From the NCBI RefSeq assembly GCF_001632365.1, contig NW_024468515.1, forward strand, positions 882,647-946,646: a DNA stretch of 64,000 nucleotides. Reading direction: 5' to 3'. Positions 62,421-64,000 of this stretch are shown one piece after another. The notes beneath the pieces were generated by a model, which had not been told where the DNA came from, searched no databases, and saw nothing but the letters and a program-made list of their open reading frames with translations. Positions within the stretch are counted from its first letter, which is position 1; the number at the start of each line of letters is the position of its first letter. The position numbers were made by a program, and so were the translations under genes. This DNA comes from Laetiporus sulphureus 93-53 (Eukaryota; Basidiomycota; Agaricomycetes; Polyporales; Laetiporaceae).

Positions 62421-63260
62421 GATGCCGTGCTTGAGAAGCATACCTGTACACTAGCAATGTCCAACCCTTGTATGCAATCACATAGTATTCCATGCACAGG
62501 ATGGCTCACACTTTTTCAAAAGGATGTGGCCGGTGGGCCGCGTGTACTGTCGCGTGTTCGACGCTGTTGGGAAAGGAAGGCGTGTGAGCATCGGATGCGT
62601 GAGCGTATCCGAAGTTCAGCACCATGAGCGACTGCTGGAGGCTGGAGGCATGAGCGTCTGTAGACGAGACAATCGCTAAATTCGACGGTGTAGTATAGAT
62701 AGATTTCTTTTTGTTATTTGGAACCGGCGCCCGGCGCCTCTCCACCCAAGTTATTTAGAACTGGCGCGGACAGCCCATAGTAGGCTGGCCCACATGACAT
62801 TCACGTGATTGAGGTATAAACAAATAAAGATAACTAGGAGCAAACAACCATTGCCTATATATACTCATCTTTTGAACGCGTTTGCTTTGAGGGCATCTCA
62901 TCATCTCCCCTCCGCTGGCTTAGCGCCGGCTGCCTAGCTCACCGCTGGCTCCATGCTAGCTCGCCACTGGCCCATTGTCCGAACCATGCTAGCTTGTCCC
63001 AACCCTCCGCTAGCTCACCGCTGGCCCATTGTCCGGACCATGCTAGCTTGCCGCTGGCTCGTCCTGACCGTCCGCTAGCCCTGCCAGGTGAATACAACCA
63101 TCGGACACTTGTTTCCCTACCTGTGTGATGCATATCTTCAGGTAGTCCATCCAAAGAACTTCAAACTGTTCCATAGCTGTCGAGATGGGATTCTCGAAAG
63201 CGATGACTTAAAGGATTTAATGAAGGATGGTTACCTACATGTGATCAGTGCGCTGTCTGT
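62421..63260. other. Repeat-rich spacer
   Basis: Bases 62930-63085 hold interspersed repeats of GCTAGCTCACCGCTGGCCCA and CCATGCTAGCTTG. No gene seen. Confidence 0.5.
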
Positions 63261-63344
63261 ATGAATAATACGAACAACTCTCGTTCAGATGAATAATACG
63301 AACAACTCTCGTTCAGATGAATAATACGAACAACTCTCATTCAG
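63261..63344. repeat. 28-bp tandem repeat, three copies
   Basis: ATGAATAATACGAACAACTC followed by TCGTTCAG, repeated three times with one substitution in the last copy. It abuts the right inverted repeat. Confidence 0.9.
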
Positions 63345-63721
63345 CAAGAGCTTCTCATGCCAGAGCGAAGCGACGGCGTTGCTTGTTCAAATTTGCATGT
63401 AAATTCCCATTACCGAATGTTGAATATAGGCCTCCTTGTCTGAATGTAACCTTTGTGTCATCATCTGCCAGACTTGCAAATGTCATCTTATATATATAAT
63501 TTGTGACTCAAAATTCACGGCTCTAAATTCTGACATATTGTTGAAATATATGTGATGCTTGCGTATCTGAAAAGCTTCGTAACTAATCTGTGATCGCTGA
63601 ATATTCTATTGCATTTTCATAAAATGAGATACAAAATGACACTGTTGCAAACATCGCTTACAAAGGCAAAAGACTAACTCGGCATATGCCGTATTTGCAA
63701 ATGCCATCATGTCTGCGGTGT
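63335..63721 (-). repeat. Right copy of the 0.39-kb inverted dispersed repeat
   Basis: Reverse-complement counterpart of 50992-51385, closing the 12.7-kb block. Confidence 0.85.
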
Positions 63722-63893
63722 TTCTGTAATCTGACTCATTGAAAAAGCGCCTGATCTCACAAAATACCGTTGACGAAAGCAAACTTTCCGGTCTACACTG
63801 GAGGAAGGTCATATCTGCAATTTGATGTAGATCCGAACTGTCTGGAAAGATCAAAGATGGTCTTGCAACAAGCCTGCGCACCGGACCTGCCAC
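63606..63893 (-). CDS. C-terminal end of an unknown repeated protein
   Basis: Open on the minus strand to the stop at 63606-63608. It contains FCEIRRFFNESDYRNTADMM, AFANTAYAELVFCLCKRCLQ and a short Cys/His-containing tail (CHFVSHFMKM). The shared part matches the 50883-51059 ORF. A real start was not identified, and the coding region may extend beyond the window. Probably part of a transposable element. Confidence 0.4.
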   Translation of the reverse strand: MAGPVRRLVARPSLIFPDSSDLHQIADMTFLQCRPESLLSSTVFCEIRRFFNESDYRNTADMMAFANTAYAELVFCLCKRCLQQCHFVSHFMKMQ

Positions 63894-64000
63894 CGCGTGC
63901 AGATCAGAGTGGCTTTTCGCAAGCCGGCTATCACAAACTTAGGACGCAGAGCGCCGACTAAGCCTATGACCTTATGATCAAACACTTACTGACTGTTGTC

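Overview
The window is nuclear DNA of a basidiomycete fungus, most likely an Agaricomycete. The evidence is dense 45-65 bp GT-AG introns, fungal-only families (psi-producing oxygenase, DUF6534-like seven-helix membrane protein, Ste20/PAK with a CRIB domain, Sos7-like kinetochore protein) and a Tnp2/Plavaka-type CACTA transposase. Gene models were built by hand: splice sites were chosen by reading frame and family motifs, and frame closure was checked for every model with exon coordinates.

Left part (1-46.3 kb), mostly unique sequence. In order: a Ppo-type fatty-acid dioxygenase (minus, C-terminus cut by the left edge); epsilon-COP sec28 (minus); an unrecognised gene (minus); a possible small ORF (plus); rad9 (minus); an F-box relic and a 0.7-kb MITE; TEL1/ATM (plus, 11 exons, 3075 aa); ste20/PAK (minus); pif1 (plus, 11 exons, 619 aa); a 2.6-kb block of gene relics; a Sos7-like gene (minus); a DUF6534-like membrane protein (plus); a 661-aa disordered protein with a KEN box (plus); and a membrane-anchored A1 aspartic protease (minus). 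Rad9, Tel1 and Pif1 all act in DNA-damage response or telomere maintenance and lie within 22 kb. rad9 and TEL1 are divergent, with 2.8 kb between their start codons.

Middle feature. The relics at 30.7-32.9 kb are explained by one tandem duplication of a roughly 5.6-kb segment. It ran from the first intron of ste20, through ste20 exon 1 and pif1, to the last intron of sos7. The left copy supplies the working ste20 and pif1, and the right copy supplies the last exon of sos7. The redundant pieces are frameshifted, deleted or invaded by a solo-LTR-like insertion.

Right part (47-64 kb), transposon-rich. A 3.3-kb element with short terminal inverted repeats and ATTGTAA-type subterminal repeats carries a broken, intron-containing fragment of the TFIIE-alpha gene. 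Next comes a 12.7-kb block bounded by two inverted copies of the 3' end of an unknown repetitive coding element. It holds a degenerate F-box gene, 130-bp and 111-bp tandem repeats, a Tnp2/Plavaka-like transposase with in-frame stops, and a second, truncated Ppo-like gene fragment with its own TATA box. The strongest leads are the complementary-decay duplication and the host-gene fragments lying inside transposon-like units.
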